64,000 nucleotides of DNA from the NCBI GenBank assembly GCA_009760855.2, contig WPIO01000002.1, forward strand, positions 5,020,001 through 5,084,000, in the 5' to 3' direction. The stretch is from Cristatella mucedo (Eukaryota; Bryozoa; Phylactolaemata; Cristatellidae). The notes under the pieces are model-generated. The model saw only the letters and a list, made by a program, of their open reading frames with translations. It was not told the DNA's origin and did no database searches. The translations under genes and the position numbers were made by a program. Each line of letters begins with the position of its first letter. Position 1 is the first letter of the stretch. Positions 25,254 through 37,500 of this stretch are shown one piece after another.

Positions 25254-25970
25254 GGAGAGAGAGAAGTATTCAACTGACTTCGTTAGGCAACATGGTGCCG
25301 TGTGAAGCTATAGTCCTAAAATGTCTCTGTGGAGCCCACAGACCCCCAATTTTGAGTTAATATAGCAAGAAACAAGCCAATCATACGAACATCAGCACAG
25401 CCCTAAGCCAAATGCATGCCGCTGCTGAGGCGCGACTGTTATTGCGTTATGCACGTGGTACGTTCACAAATTAAGGCACCACAGCCCTTATAAATCTAAA
25501 CACACGAAGCTTGCAGGGAGAAATCCCGCACTTTACGCATTAGGGACCAGGAATATTTCAAGCAGTAAGGCCGAATAGCCTTACTCTGAAATCTCTAAAA
25601 TAGAAAGGTGTATGCACGTACCTAAAGCCATGGACTGAACACGGGTTAGCACACCGGTCGAATGTCTCGCCCACAGCAGCGACCACAGCACTACACAGCA
25701 CAAGTAATAGAAATTGCAGCCAAGCTCAACTCTACCGCACTAGACCCAGACTTACATATGGGAACAACTCAAAATACAGGTGAATGTCAGATGGGTTGCG
25801 TATGTATAGACGAACCGGCGCGTCCTCGGCAGGTCAAGGTCGGATTGCATAGTGGGCGTGGTCTAACGGCAGGGCTCGCTGTTACACACTAGTCACAGCT
25901 GAGCGAAACCGACCGACCGGAATGACAAGCCTGGAGATACACAAGTGAGAGAGAGAGGCGAGAGAGAGAT
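24525..25970. other. Upstream region of MTRFR
   Basis: A decayed LINE A tail may lie near 24870-24930; a compound microsatellite is at 25184. No exon seen. Confidence 0.4.
25184..25262. repeat. (CA)n-(TA)n-(GA)n compound microsatellite
   Basis: AC dinucleotides to 25242, a short TA run, then GAGAGAGA. Confidence 0.95.
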
Positions 25971-26980
25971 AATAATAATAATAAAAAATTTTATAGTGAT
26001 CATTGAGCTTAATTTATTTTTTGCACTTTACATTGGCTGCTAATTAAGCGTGATCGAACGGTTAGTAGTAGCATGCTCAATGGCAACAAGCATAACATGG
26101 TTTGAGGTGGCATGCATAGGGTCAGCTTGTAAAAATGGTTAGTAGTAGCATGCACAATGTCAGCATGCATAAGCACACGAGGAAGAATCACAAGGACCCA
26201 CTAAATGTGATACATAGGTGCGTTTTAGCTTCTTTTTAAATGCTGTCAAGTCAGGAAATGTTGTGACACCAGTAGGAAGTGATTTCTGGGCTTTGGGAGC
26301 ATGTGAACTGAAGGCGCGGTCTCTGTAAGCTGACGCTCTGACACCAAGCTCGCGCAGGTACACAAAAGACGAAAGGCAGACACCGAGGGGGGCTTCAAAA
26401 CTGGTGTATTCCGTCAACGCTCTCAGCGTTACACCGCCGTTCTTCCTTCCGTCCTGCTTCCTGTCCAGAAGTTCCTGCCCTCTCCTGTCCAGACAGTGAC
26501 TCACCCTTGTAGAACATTCGTTAGCGTCCGGCAGAGAGGTGGCGGCGTCATCTTGCAGTCTCCCAAGGAGTTTCTCTAAGGTTTCTACGAGGTATAGGTA
26601 AACAATTAAATTAAGAAAAGCGGGTGATAAGATGCCAAGCCTGGTAGGGGAGTATATCTGGTAGGTAGATTTTAGTCAAAGAATGAAGAAACCTAAAAGT
26701 GAGTGACAGAACATTGAAGTCAATGCGCTGCATGACTAGGAGCCGGAGCAGGTCGGCGAGAAGCGGTGTGATGTGGCAGCTGCAACGCTCACGACAGACA
26801 AGCCAAGCTGCATAGAGTTGTGTACTAACTGTAAGCGTCTGATTGTGCAAGCTGGTAGATCAGCAAGTAATGAGTTACAGAAGTCAAGACGGGATGTCAC
26901 AAATGCATAGACCAATTTAGATGTAGTATCCCAGTCTAATCAAGCCCGTATATTAGCAATGTTAGGTAGCTCATTAGCGC
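25971..26980 (-). mobile_element. LINE family A, 3' half, with an insertion
   Basis: Minus-strand pieces match the RT C-terminal region ([41 protein letters not shown]) and the 3' UTR, with (AAT)n at 25971. It is interrupted at 26324-26557 by a clean 234-bp insertion and has several stops. Confidence 0.85.
26324..26557. mobile_element. Solo-LTR-like (or short TIR) insertion inside LINE A
   Basis: 234 bp interrupt the LINE A sequence. The insert begins TGTAAGCTGACG and ends CGTCATCTTGCA, which are inverted repeats matching at 10 of 12 positions, with TG...CA ends. It is flanked by a 5-bp direct repeat GTCTC (26319-26323 and 26558-26562). TG/CA ends with a 5-bp duplication are the hallmark of an LTR retrotransposon solo LTR; a small TIR transposon is the alternative. 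By chance it is open on the minus strand through its length. Confidence 0.65.
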
Positions 26981-28017
26981 ATCCAAAGCCCTATTGCCCA
27001 GTTTGCTAGAGCCTAGTGTTTCTCGCTGAATACGCGCGGTCCAAAAGCGTATTCAGACATCTGACATTTGTGTTTACATTCGACGTACTTAAAGCCGCTC
27101 ACCAAAAGCGGACCTTGCACAGCATGTCTGCTTAAATCTGTCTAATATCTGATCCGATACGGTTATGGTAAAAACTCCACGTTGAATGGAGACAACTAGC
27201 ACCTCTCCGAAATGAGTGAAGGTGGCCTCTAAGAGGTGGAACATGCCAAGACTCCCAGGTGAGCCTAGGTTGCCTCAGAGGTCGGGCCTGCCGATTTACC
27301 TCGGCCAGCCATGCCTCACCGGATCTGCTCAAACTAGTGGAAAGCCGTCCGGAATTTCCCTTCCTTCCATCGCGACCCTAGTCGCAGTTTAACGAACACC
27401 TAAAAAAATGTTCACCTGCCATTCATGTTATTGTATAAAGTGTGTTCACGTTAATAGTGATTTGACGCGTTCGACAGTTTAAAATTAGCTGTCAAATAAA
27501 GTTCTCGGAACAATAAATTGTTTATGGGACGTACGGGCGGGCGTATGTACGGGTATGGGTTTTTCATATACCGTAAAATAATATGCCTATTTGCAAGAAC
27601 TTGAATGTTAGGCCCAGTTCGGCTGCCAATCATCAGTAACCCCACACCGAAGCACCCAAATTTGCATAGGCATAGTATATCAGGCCTGCCGCCCTATGAT
27701 ATGCTCTCTCACACTCACTTTCTCCCGACTGTACTGCTCTGTTCTGCTCATTAAAACGTTATCACTTACGAATGTGTATTGCTTAGCGATCTTTCATCGC
27801 ATACAATAGTTAAAATAAATTTACCGACGTTCGCCACCTCCGTAAACGCTACTCAGTGCTAATTCTCCATCCGGCGCTTAAAAATACATTTGATAAAACT
27901 ATAAAAATGTTCATTTTATAAGAAACTCATTAAATATAATATAGAAATTCTTTTTCTATATTGCCTCAACAGAGAATTCGCTCCATTATCTAAGAACTCT
28001 AAGCTTGGCAGTCAGTG

Positions 28018-28130
28018 GGGGAAGTCTCAGCAACTTGGTCAGTGGACACTCAGACCCGCCTTCCAAAGCAAAGTTGGAGTTCTCCAAAATTTCCCACGGG
28101 TGCAGGCTAATTTCCATATAAATCCTGTGG
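28018..28130 (+). repeat. Dispersed repeat R3, copy 2
   Basis: CACTCAGACCCGCCTTCCAA then AGTTCTCCAAAATTTCCCAC and GGGTGCAGG; aligned with copies 1 and 3. Confidence 0.6.
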
Positions 28131-28289
28131 TTTCCACCCGCCACTGTTGACCTGTGAGTTTTTGAGCTATGAATTGGGAACAAAAAGGAGCGAAGCGAGC
28201 ATAATATATGCGCAACTGTCGCAGCCATCAAGGAAGTAATAGCAACGAAGGAAGCCACTCTGTGCCGAAAATGTGCCGAAATGTCCGAA

Positions 28290-28335
28290 TTTGTCGTATG
28301 TGCTGAAAATCAACAGAAACGTCACATACGACAAA
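28290..28335. repeat. Perfect 13-bp inverted repeat
   Basis: TTTGTCGTATGTG at 28290-28302 and its reverse complement at 28323-28335, 20-nt loop. Confidence 0.9.
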
Positions 28336-28479
28336 CTCGACCACGAGAAAAGTTAAAGAAAAGGCCCTGTAGCTTTGTGCTGTCAAAGCTCAGCGACTAC
28401 CTCACTCATGACAGAGTCCAAAACAGACAGAGATTGAAGGTAAGATTCTCGCACTTAACCACTCGGGTCGTGGTATGCA

Positions 28480-28731
<252 letters not shown>

Positions 28732-29397
28732 CTATGTTTATACGTACATGTATAAATAAATACAGGTGCTCTTTACTGATATTCTTTTGCAGTGATTTCT
28801 CGATGCTGTGAATTGATTCAAAGTCGTAGCTAAACCTGCGGCACCAGTTTAAAATGAAAAAATGACCTACCCTATTAAAGCTAGATCCTGTACATATTGT
28901 AATCCCTTTTCTCTCTGTTAATTACCAAGGATGTCACTAGCTCCGGAATAGTTGAGGGTTTTTGTCACAATCTATAAGGAAGAGCTTCAAGAAAGACATG
29001 TCCTGAGAGGGTGCGAACAGTCGACCATCACGCACTTTTCTGTAAAGTGCATGATGAATGAAGTTTTAATTTATTCTAATTCGGACTGTTATTTCGCCAC
29101 TGTAATGTACCTAGCATAGAAATACCAAACATTTGCCCAAAATTTCTCTCTCTGACCACTAAGTGTGCTTTGAATCGATCTGCTGCTGCCAGATAAAAAT
29201 AAGCCTCCTCAGTCATACCGCTCAGAATGCCAAAATCTTAAGAAGTTTAAGTACGTTTGCTGCCTCATTAATCCTTACATGCCGTAATGAGTTGCAATTC
29301 CAGCTGCTGCACAACAGCCCCAGACCAGCACTCCCTCACACCCAGAATATTTAACGTATTCTGAGAGCAGTCACTTTGGTGGTTTCACTTACGTTTC

Positions 29398-29429
29398 ACC
29401 GATAAAATGGTGAAATTTCATTTATCGGT
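29398..29429. repeat. Short imperfect palindrome
   Basis: ACCGATAAAATG and CATTTATCGGT flank GGTGAAATTT-type sequence; one base differs between the arms. Confidence 0.8.
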
Positions 29430-29468
29430 CAAAGCAACTCTTTGCTAGTCAGCCAATGTCCAATCCCA

Positions 29469-29522
29469 GATATTATCCATCCCATAACCTAAAATATGGG
29501 ATGGATATTATCCATCCCATAA
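29469..29522. repeat. Interleaved direct and inverted repeat
   Basis: GATATTATCCATCCCATAA occurs twice, with the reverse complement TATGGGATGGAT lying between the two direct copies. Confidence 0.85.
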
Positions 29523-29742
29523 TCTCATCCAGCATAACCTAAAACCTCAGCAGAATGGTCTATTGACTCAACTTAAAACCATAGTCGTCCGTTTGAGTGT
29601 CTTCACCTTTCACCGTTAAAAATCTCTTCTTCTAAGCCTGCATTTAATGCCCGTATCTATACGGTGGTTTTCCGCCTTGAGAGACATATGAGAGACTATG
29701 TCTTCAACTCTATTGTTCCAGGTAAAAATTCCTTCTTATGGA

Positions 29743-31297
29743 AATAATAATAATAATGGACTTGATAAAGCACCCTCAGAGAACTTAATCTCTTTCTAGG
29801 CGCTTTACATTTCCTGCAAAGATGAATGCAATTGAATGGTGAGTAAAATCATGCTTGATAAACATACAAAATGAAAAACATGGTTAGGGGTGATATGCAC
29901 AGGGTCAGCATGCAAATGTGGTTAGTGGCAGCATGCACAGTGTCAGCACGAATAAGCACATCAAGGACGAATCACAGGGACCCACTAAATGCTGTCCTAA
30001 ATAGGTTTGTTTTTTTAAGTTCTTTTTAAATGTGGTCAAGTCTGGGGTTGTTCTGACCCAAGTCGGGAGTGAGTTCCAGGCTTTGGGAGCATATGAACTA
30101 AATGCACGGTCTCCAAAGGATTTGAGGTTTGTATGAGGTATTGGTAAACTGTTGGATTTTGAAAAGTGGGTGGTACGATGCTTGGCCTGATGGGGGAGTA
30201 GATCTGAGAGATAGGCTAGAGCCAAAGAATGAAGTGACCTAAAAGTGATCGACAAAACCTTGAAGTTGATCCATTGCTTGACTGGGAGCCAGTGCAGGTT
30301 GGCGAGAAGTGGTGTGATGTGGCAACTTCGACGCTCACGACAGACAAGCCTAGCTACGGAGTTTTGCACCGGCTGTAATCGCCGGATTGCACATGCCGGT
30401 AGGCCAGCAAGCAGTGAGCTACAGAAGTCAAGACGGGATGTCACAAATTCTTGAACCAACTTACACGTGGTATCCTTATCTAAACAAGCCCAAATTTTAG
30501 CAATGTTATGAAGCTGAAAATAGGCAGATTTGACTGTGGAGCTGATATGGTCGTCTAACGAGAGGTCGCTTTGGAATATGACACCTTGATTTCGAGTTGA
30601 TTCAACTGGAGATATGCTGGCAGAGCCAATTTTGAGTTTTAGCCTTTCCAATTTGTGAATCATGCTGGGTTTGCCCATAACTAGTAAGTTAGTTTTATCA
30701 TCGTTTAGTTTTAGAAAATTTGCTGTCATCCATGTGCAGATGTCATCAATACATGCAGCAAATGAGTTGAGAGAATTTGAGGTGCTCGAGGGCTGGAAGG
30801 GATCAAAGCAAGGGTACAACTGAGTGTCATCCGCATAGAAGTGAAAGCCTAGATTGTGCTTGGCAATCACATCAGCAAGAGGGAGAGTATAAACTGTGAA
30901 AAGAACCGGACCTAGCACGGAGCCCAGAGGTACCCCATATTTCAGAGGTACCTCAGATGACCTTTGTCCATTTACGTCAATACTCTGGAGTCTCCCACTG
31001 AGATAGGACGTGAACCACTGCAGAGCAGTGCCAGTGATGCCCAGGCGAGATGAGAGGCGCTCTAGAAGAACTTTGTGATCGATGGTATCAAAAGCTGCAG
31101 AAAGATTGAGCAAAACAAGCAGAGACACCCGACCTACGTCTGCATTCCCAAGTAGGTCGTTGTATACCCTAAGCAATGCTGACTCTGTGGAGTGATTAGC
31201 TCTAAAGCCAGACTGGAACTTACTAGCAAGGTTTGAGGTATCGATATATGAGTTCAGCTGGTCCGCCACGACCCGTTTCAGTGTCTTTGATGGTCAA
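29743..31297 (-). mobile_element. LINE family A (CR1/L2-like), longest copy, 5'-truncated inside the RT domain
   Basis: A 454-codon open frame (31269-29905) covers most of a non-LTR reverse transcriptase, and the frame stays open upstream to about 31297 where the copy is cut. Visible motifs: SKFQSGFRANHSTESALL, AAFDTIDH, FYADDTQLY (YADD at residues 145-148), LKLNDDKT, and a C-terminal tail with AFSSYAPKAWNSLP. Two core positions are abnormal: motif A reads LLNLSAAFD, so the catalytic Asp is Asn (codon 31107-31105), and motif B reads GVPLGS where GVPQGS is usual. The 3' end has the family hairpin and an (AAT)n tail on the plus strand near 29743. The endonuclease and ORF1 are absent. A dead 5'-truncated insertion. 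Confidence 0.93.
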
Positions 31298-32274
31298 TTA
31301 TTGTAAGCTACGAAGTGCTCGAAACTCGTGAGCTGGCCTAAAATACCATGCCGACTTATCAATTCGTGAAAGAAATAGTGTCCCTTGCTTTGAAAATTTC
31401 TCAGAGCTCGGTTGCTAGAATATGACGACGCATTTAGCCGGAAAGGGAAATGATCACAGCTAGCTCTCTGGAGCTAGATCTTCTGAAGAGTTATAGCCTC
31501 CTAGACCACTTTTAGCACCTATTTTGGAGAAGTGTCGTACAATTCGTTAGAGAACTTTTTAAACTAAATACTTGCGCATTCCCGGAGTATTTTCTTTCAT
31601 TATCTTCTGCACCTGCGTGTGGATGCAACAACTTCATTTAGCACGGACTGAAAAAAGCTAATCAGCTCAGTGTTATTACTTCTAAGCTAATCTCGACTAA
31701 AGAGACCGTTGTCATTAACGGCAGCCACCGCGCCTCCCGAAGCGTCAGTTTGAGCTCCCACCCTCAAGCTAAGCTGCCTACGAGCAGAGAGAAGATCCAA
31801 CTCTTGAATAGCCTTACCCGTCAAAGACAGTGGTATGGCAGTTCTCTTGCTTTTCCAAATCTCAAGATTTCAAGCTTGGCACTGCATCAGCAAGATAGGA
31901 GGTACCGCCACCTCACGTCGTCAAAGAATAACCTACATATACAGCTATAAGACGTTGAGCGGCAGTTTGATTGTCCTAGCTGCGTCTTAAGCGTGTGCTA
32001 TAATTGAGTGATATGTGATTGCTCATTGGCACCAATAGTACCAACGCTGAGAAGAGGCATTCTAAAGCGAAAGCTACCGGCAACGCTGACCACTTATGCT
32101 ACCTTGACAGATGAGGAGGTTGCCTCAAGAATAAAGCAGCAGCTCTGAACTATGGTGATGTAGCCTAGTGTGTTACCGGCGACCTGATGGGGCCATTTGC
32201 AATTTTCCTATTCTCCTGTAAGGAATTTTAAAAGATTACCTTTGATATGGGCATAATAATCAAGGTAAGCAAAA
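31298..32274. other. No gene recognised
   Basis: Unique-looking sequence between two LINE A copies in opposite orientation. Confidence 0.4.
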
Positions 32275-33330
32275 AGAGTTCCCCACCTGCAGACAGTATA
32301 CAATCGCTTCTTTTGTCTTCACTTGTGGACAAACTTAGGGCAGCCATAGCTCAGGATTATAATGATTCAATTGATAAAGAGTATTCCACAATTATTCAAG
32401 TCGATATGCGTGCGACCGATAACTTAAAATCCCAGATTGGATTTCAAGTCCTAGCTAATTATCAGCCCGTCTCCCTTTTATTGTTTTGCAGGTCGTAGAC
32501 TCTCAAGGCACTTTAAGCAGTTTGTGAAGCACATCGACGGGGATTTCTTAGCGAAATTTCAGTGGCAATTTAAGCGATACCATTCCTCAGGAACTGCTCT
32601 CCTCCATGGGACGAACGACGTTCTAGGTACGACGATAATGGTAACGTAACTAACTGCCTTGGTAAGTCTCGACCTTACGGCAGTTCTAAACACTAGCGAT
32701 AGCAAGATTCTACTTGAACGATTGAGTAGAACGATCAGTCTTGCTGACGAGGCTTTTAAGATGTTTCGACTATTACTTGGTCGACCAGGTCCATTCCCTA
32801 TTGTGCGGCGATCGGATCTTTTCTACCAGACCCGTTTCTCATGACGATCCAGGGGGTCTGTTCTTGGTTCATTGTTGTTCTCCATTTATTCGCAACCTCT
32901 GGAAACAGTTATACAGGCCCACAGCACCAGCCTTCACTTGCGTGCCAAGCCGCCAGGCTGTATTTGCCATTCCAAAAATACTATCTGATTTAACAGCCTC
33001 TTTTGTATAGTGACAGAAGAGTTTTAACGGCCATCACCACCGGTTGCAGCAGTAATACAGGATTACCCACCGCAGGATTCAAACCCACGAACTCGGGACC
33101 GAGATCGTGAAAAGCAACCGCCTTACCTAGTGTGCCATCACGGCTCATGCGTGGCCAACAATATTCGGTCCTGGATGTTGGCCGATTCCCTTATGCTGAA
33201 CAATGACAAAACCGCTCCTTATAGGAAACACAAGGCTGTAATTGAGCGTCCTACCTTAGCCAATTGCTGTAGAAGCAAGCATCATGAGTGCCACAGTAAG
33301 ACCGCCGATGCTAGCAATTAAGGTGCTCTC
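32275..33330 (+). mobile_element. LINE family A, decayed RT fragment
   Basis: Broken frames show PADSIQSLLLSSLVDKL, then SLDLTAVLNTSDSKILLERL, and WMLADSLMLNNDKT, matching successive parts of the RT. It reaches further 5' than the copy at 29.7 kb. A SINE 1 copy (32990-33150, minus) sits inside it. Confidence 0.65.
32990..33150 (-). mobile_element. SINE family 1 inside a LINE A fragment
   Basis: AACAGCCTCTTTTGTATAGT at the 3' end, CAGGATTCAAACCCACGA as reverse B box. It interrupts the LINE frame between KILLERL and WMLADSL. Confidence 0.8.
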
Positions 33331-33479
33331 TCTTACGAAAGCTTGCCGTATCAAGCTGAATTAGAAATGAACGAGTTAACAACAATTATAAGACGTCTGT
33401 AAAGCGTCCCAAGAGAATGCAATCTCTTTCTAGGCACTACCCTTGGTTTTGCCAAGGGGTTACGGTGCTAGCTATTAAT

Positions 33480-33605
33480 GACCCATCGCCTCGAGGTCAG
33501 AGCAGCTTGCCTTAGACCTCGAGGTGATTGGCTCGAAGACATATATGAAGTACCCGGATGGAGATTCAGATCTCTTAGGGTGCTTTATAAATGAATTATA
33601 TACTA
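33480..33605 (+). mobile_element. SINE family 2, diverged
   Basis: GAAGTACCCGGATGGAGATT and CTTAGGGTGCTTTATAAATG tail; the head holds a 14-bp inverted repeat around CCTCGAGG. Confidence 0.55.
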
Positions 33606-33609
33606 TGTA

Positions 33610-33920
33610 TACTTTAAAGGAAGCATTTCAATCGGTTAGGGATAGCACACTGTGTCAGCATGCATAAGCACACAACGAATCATTCACACGGTCCCAACAA
33701 ATGATGTGAGGTGCATTTTTAGCCTGTGACCTGAAGTCAGGAGACGTCGTGACATCAGTCGGGACTAAGTTCTAGGCTTCGGAAGCATACGACCTAAAGG
33801 CATGCATGATCTCCAAAGCGTTTAAGGTGCAGCCAAACGACTTGAGTCGGAAGGGCAGGTGGTACGATGCCTCGGTGACAAAACGCAGCTCGATAATGAG
33901 CCGGTGAGCAAAGGTGTCAT
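33610..33920 (-). mobile_element. LINE family A 3' fragment
   Basis: Resembles the minus-strand LINE A 3' region (for example the stretch around GGTTAGGG.TAGCACA and the GGTGGTACGATGCC segment), heavily diverged. Confidence 0.55.
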
Positions 33921-34258
33921 GCAGCTATACCGAGCTCAATGCCTAAGCCGGATTCAGTCGTCGAAGCCCATGGTTTGCCATACCACTGCTATGCTGACGG
34001 CACCGAGCTTTGTCTCATATTTTTCTATAGAACCAACAGCCGCGGTCGAGCACGGATGTGTTGCCCGACTTGCCGATAGCGTTTTGTGTTTGCAGACCAA
34101 CGCCTTCAGCTCACACATTAAAATTTTTAATTAGCTGGTAGTAAAACCCCACGTTGGGTTTAAGGTTTCAGCATAATAGACAACGAAGGCTGGGTTCGTG
34201 CACTTGTTTTCACTGCTGATAATGACAGGATGTTCACAGTGACATGCAAGGAGTCAAC

Positions 34259-34264
34259 TTTATT
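34259..34264 (-). promoter_or_regulatory. Putative poly(A) signal of COPE
   Basis: AATAAA on the minus strand about 263 nt beyond the COPE stop codon, in otherwise non-coding sequence. Confidence 0.45.
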
Positions 34265-34526
34265 ATCTGCTTAAAACAACAGCTCGAATGGTATGACTTA
34301 TCACCTACTAAGGTCACAGATGACAAAAACAGGCAGGCAGCTGTTTACGAAATGAGCGAGTGCTTTGACAGAATTCAGTAGAGAGACCATTTAGCTGACA
34401 GTATTCGGCCATGATTGGCAGATGTTACCAGAATTGGAATCTCCCCCATGTGGCATGATTCTACAATGCAGGTAGTCGAACTATTTACGAATACATAAAC
34501 CCATGTTATTGCTCAAACACGGGACG

Positions 34527-37500
34527 TCAGGCTGGCGTCTGAACACTTGGTGAGTATCCCTTTGCTAGTCGTTCGAATTCACTCTCCTAAAAAAAATACG
34601 AGTGCACATACTATCACAGTCGCAATCATTCCCAAAGATATGAGCACACACAATAAATAGCACAGCTGTAGGTATTTCACTTTCTAGTCATAACCACAGG
34701 AAAAGGCTAAGTGTGCACAATAAGTAACTGGCAGCAGCATGACTACACTCACCTTAGCGAGATAGCTAAGGACAAATGGATGGCTTCGATGGGAGTCTTT
34801 TAGTTGTGATATATATCGACTAGACACCTGAAATCGTATAAAAAAGAAATGCATCAGGTAGGTCTGCAAAAAACTAAGCATGTAAGGATGCAAACAGAGG
34901 CAATAAGAATAGGTTTGAGATACTTGGCAGGTCACCGAAATGTCATTGCCAAACAAGCAGAATGGTTGCATCGATTAAGCAAAGTTCTTACCTCGGGTGC
35001 TTTCCCTGTGTGTTGCGACAATACAATCATATTGATTAGTGTCTCCGGGTTATTAGCATCCTACAAGAGTGGTGTGGTTTTCTTTTTCACGGAATGACAT
35101 AAGTGAGTTGGAAAATAAAATGACAATTGCAGTTGGCAGGCCATGAAACATTGAAGACGGCTGTCGTACCTTGTCGATAGCTTCCTGGAGAACCGACTCT
35201 GCATCTTCAGTTTTCCCCTGTGCCAAGTAACAGGCAGCCTGGGCATTGAGCAGCAACGGTGTGGCAGCATTCTTGTCACTTAACTCTTGGAATGCATAGA
35301 ATGCATCCTGCAGCTTCTCACCGCCCTAAGGAAAGGAAGAACTAAATCTAATAGAAGACCTGCTACTCTACAGCCTTAAATGTCAGATTCATCAGCAGCC
35401 AAGTGCCAATATCGCAGCTCTTGCAGTAAAAATAGCACCGGACATATCTGTGCAATAGGCTTGGTAGTAGCAGCACCAGCAGCAGCTGTATAACGTACCA
35501 CAGCCACGTTCACCCAGGCTTGAGCGAGCTGCGTCAACGTACTGTCGTCGTCTTTATCTTGCATCTTCTTTAGCTCTTTCCTGAAAAATTAAAGTACACA
35601 TCTACATAGACGATCTAACACGATTTTGACACTCCTTAGGCGATTTCCCACAATAGCTCAGACATTTCGGTAATTCCTATAACTCACGCCTAGTGGGCAT
35701 GACCTCACGCCTAGTGGCATGACCTCAGACCAAGGCTACATGTCGGCTTGATTGGCATAAGTTAAAAATAATGACAAAGTCAAACTAACCTTGCTAAGTC
35801 AATGCGATCGATACGTAGGCAGCTCTGCACCATCATCGCCATACTGAAAATAATGAGATGAACCGGTGTGGTAGGCACATATAATCCATGCTGGCTACAT
35901 GAGTAAAGCAAGCCCAGCAAGCGCGACGATAATAAAGAAGCATAAGTTCACTCACCATTCCAGATGATCGGATGAATGTAAAATCTTCAGAGCGCTATCA
36001 AAGTTCTGCTCAAAATAATAGACTGATGCTGCTGCCAGTAACAGGGTATGGTCACTTGCATCATAGCTTGCAGACATCTTCTTGTCCAGGTCAGCAACGA
36101 TTCGTGCCCTACAAACGCAACCACTTAACGACACTAAAAAGAGGAGGAATGGAGCAACTAAAAAAACTAGGCGATGCTTCATCTGAATGTGCTGTCATTC
36201 TTAACTTAAGGGTAAATCTAGAGAAAAGAGTGAGAAGGCTGGCCCAACAATCGAATGGGTATCGAATCGAATTTAGGGTACCTTTCAAAAGACAAACATG
36301 TTTCAATTGGATCTAAATTTTTGAAAATTTCTGTATACAAGAATGAAAAAATATTTGTCGAAACCACGCCCAACCGAGATGTAAATGGAAAGCAACATAC
36401 CTACAAATAAAAAATTTAATCTTTGCATCATAGGCAACGTGTGTCCCTTGGTACATCGAGTCATATGCTTGCAGCTTGTTGAGGTACAAGATTGTGACTT
36501 TTAAAGTGCTTCATTTACAGTGTAGCTTTGTGCCTTGTAAATTCCACAGCTCGATCAATACTATACGGATCAATGTGAAATTTCAAGTGTGAGTTCAGCA
36601 CTGTTTGTACACTACTGCTGTAGTTCGTTCTCATTTCGATTGAATAAGTTTTCTTATAGATGTCATCAAATATTCTTGAACATTATATTACTGCAATCAT
36701 GAACATGCATTTACCCGTGTATTCATCAGTGCCGATTTAGAAAGTGGACTGTCACAAAGGCATACAAGCAAAACAAGAACTTGTCCGATCCCAGCAGTAT
36801 TTCTCTCTAAACTCATACTTTTTAGATATTTTTTACTTAATATTTTTTTGAGCATTTCGTCGGTCATAAACCTACACCTTTCAAGCTTCAGTAAGGGATT
36901 CACGTGAGTACGATTAGGCCAACATTGAGTCCCAGAAACCGATACCAATGTATTGCAATAACAGCCAAACAAGAGGATCTGGGATTAGAGCTTGGGAATA
37001 AACAAGAATATAATATATCGACGGCAGTAGCCCGATGAAATCCTTCAAAGAGCAACTATCATGATCTGAGTTAAAATGTTGAACACTTATGCATGACGTT
37101 TAATTAATGTATTTAGGCTGAATGATTATGAATTTCAACCCCGTGTATGAATAAAAATGGTAAAACCAGGAGTAGAAACAAAATTGTGCTGCTCTATGGA
37201 CGTCACATGCATGAAAAATAGCATAGATGCTTTCAACAGCACATAACTGAGCTTAGGAAAGCTGAACACTTAAGAAACTATTGCAATGACGATCTTCGAT
37301 TGAGCTAACAAGGCTCCATGGAAAGTAGTGCAGGCAAATATATTTACATTTGAGAACACTGACAGCTGGCAATAAACCTGTCCAGTCAGCCTCAGAGGAG
37401 CCTGAATATTCTCTATGCATTCGAGCTACGCATTAGTCCCTACCCGTGAGTATCCAAGTATCCAGTCTGGGCAACGTCATAACTATAAGTGCATAGGGTT

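Noticed and set aside
26160..26504. 114-codon minus-strand frame that looked like a LINE fused to a cellular exon
   Set aside because: The foreign part is bounded by TG...CA ends and a 5-bp direct repeat, so it is an insertion that happens to be open.
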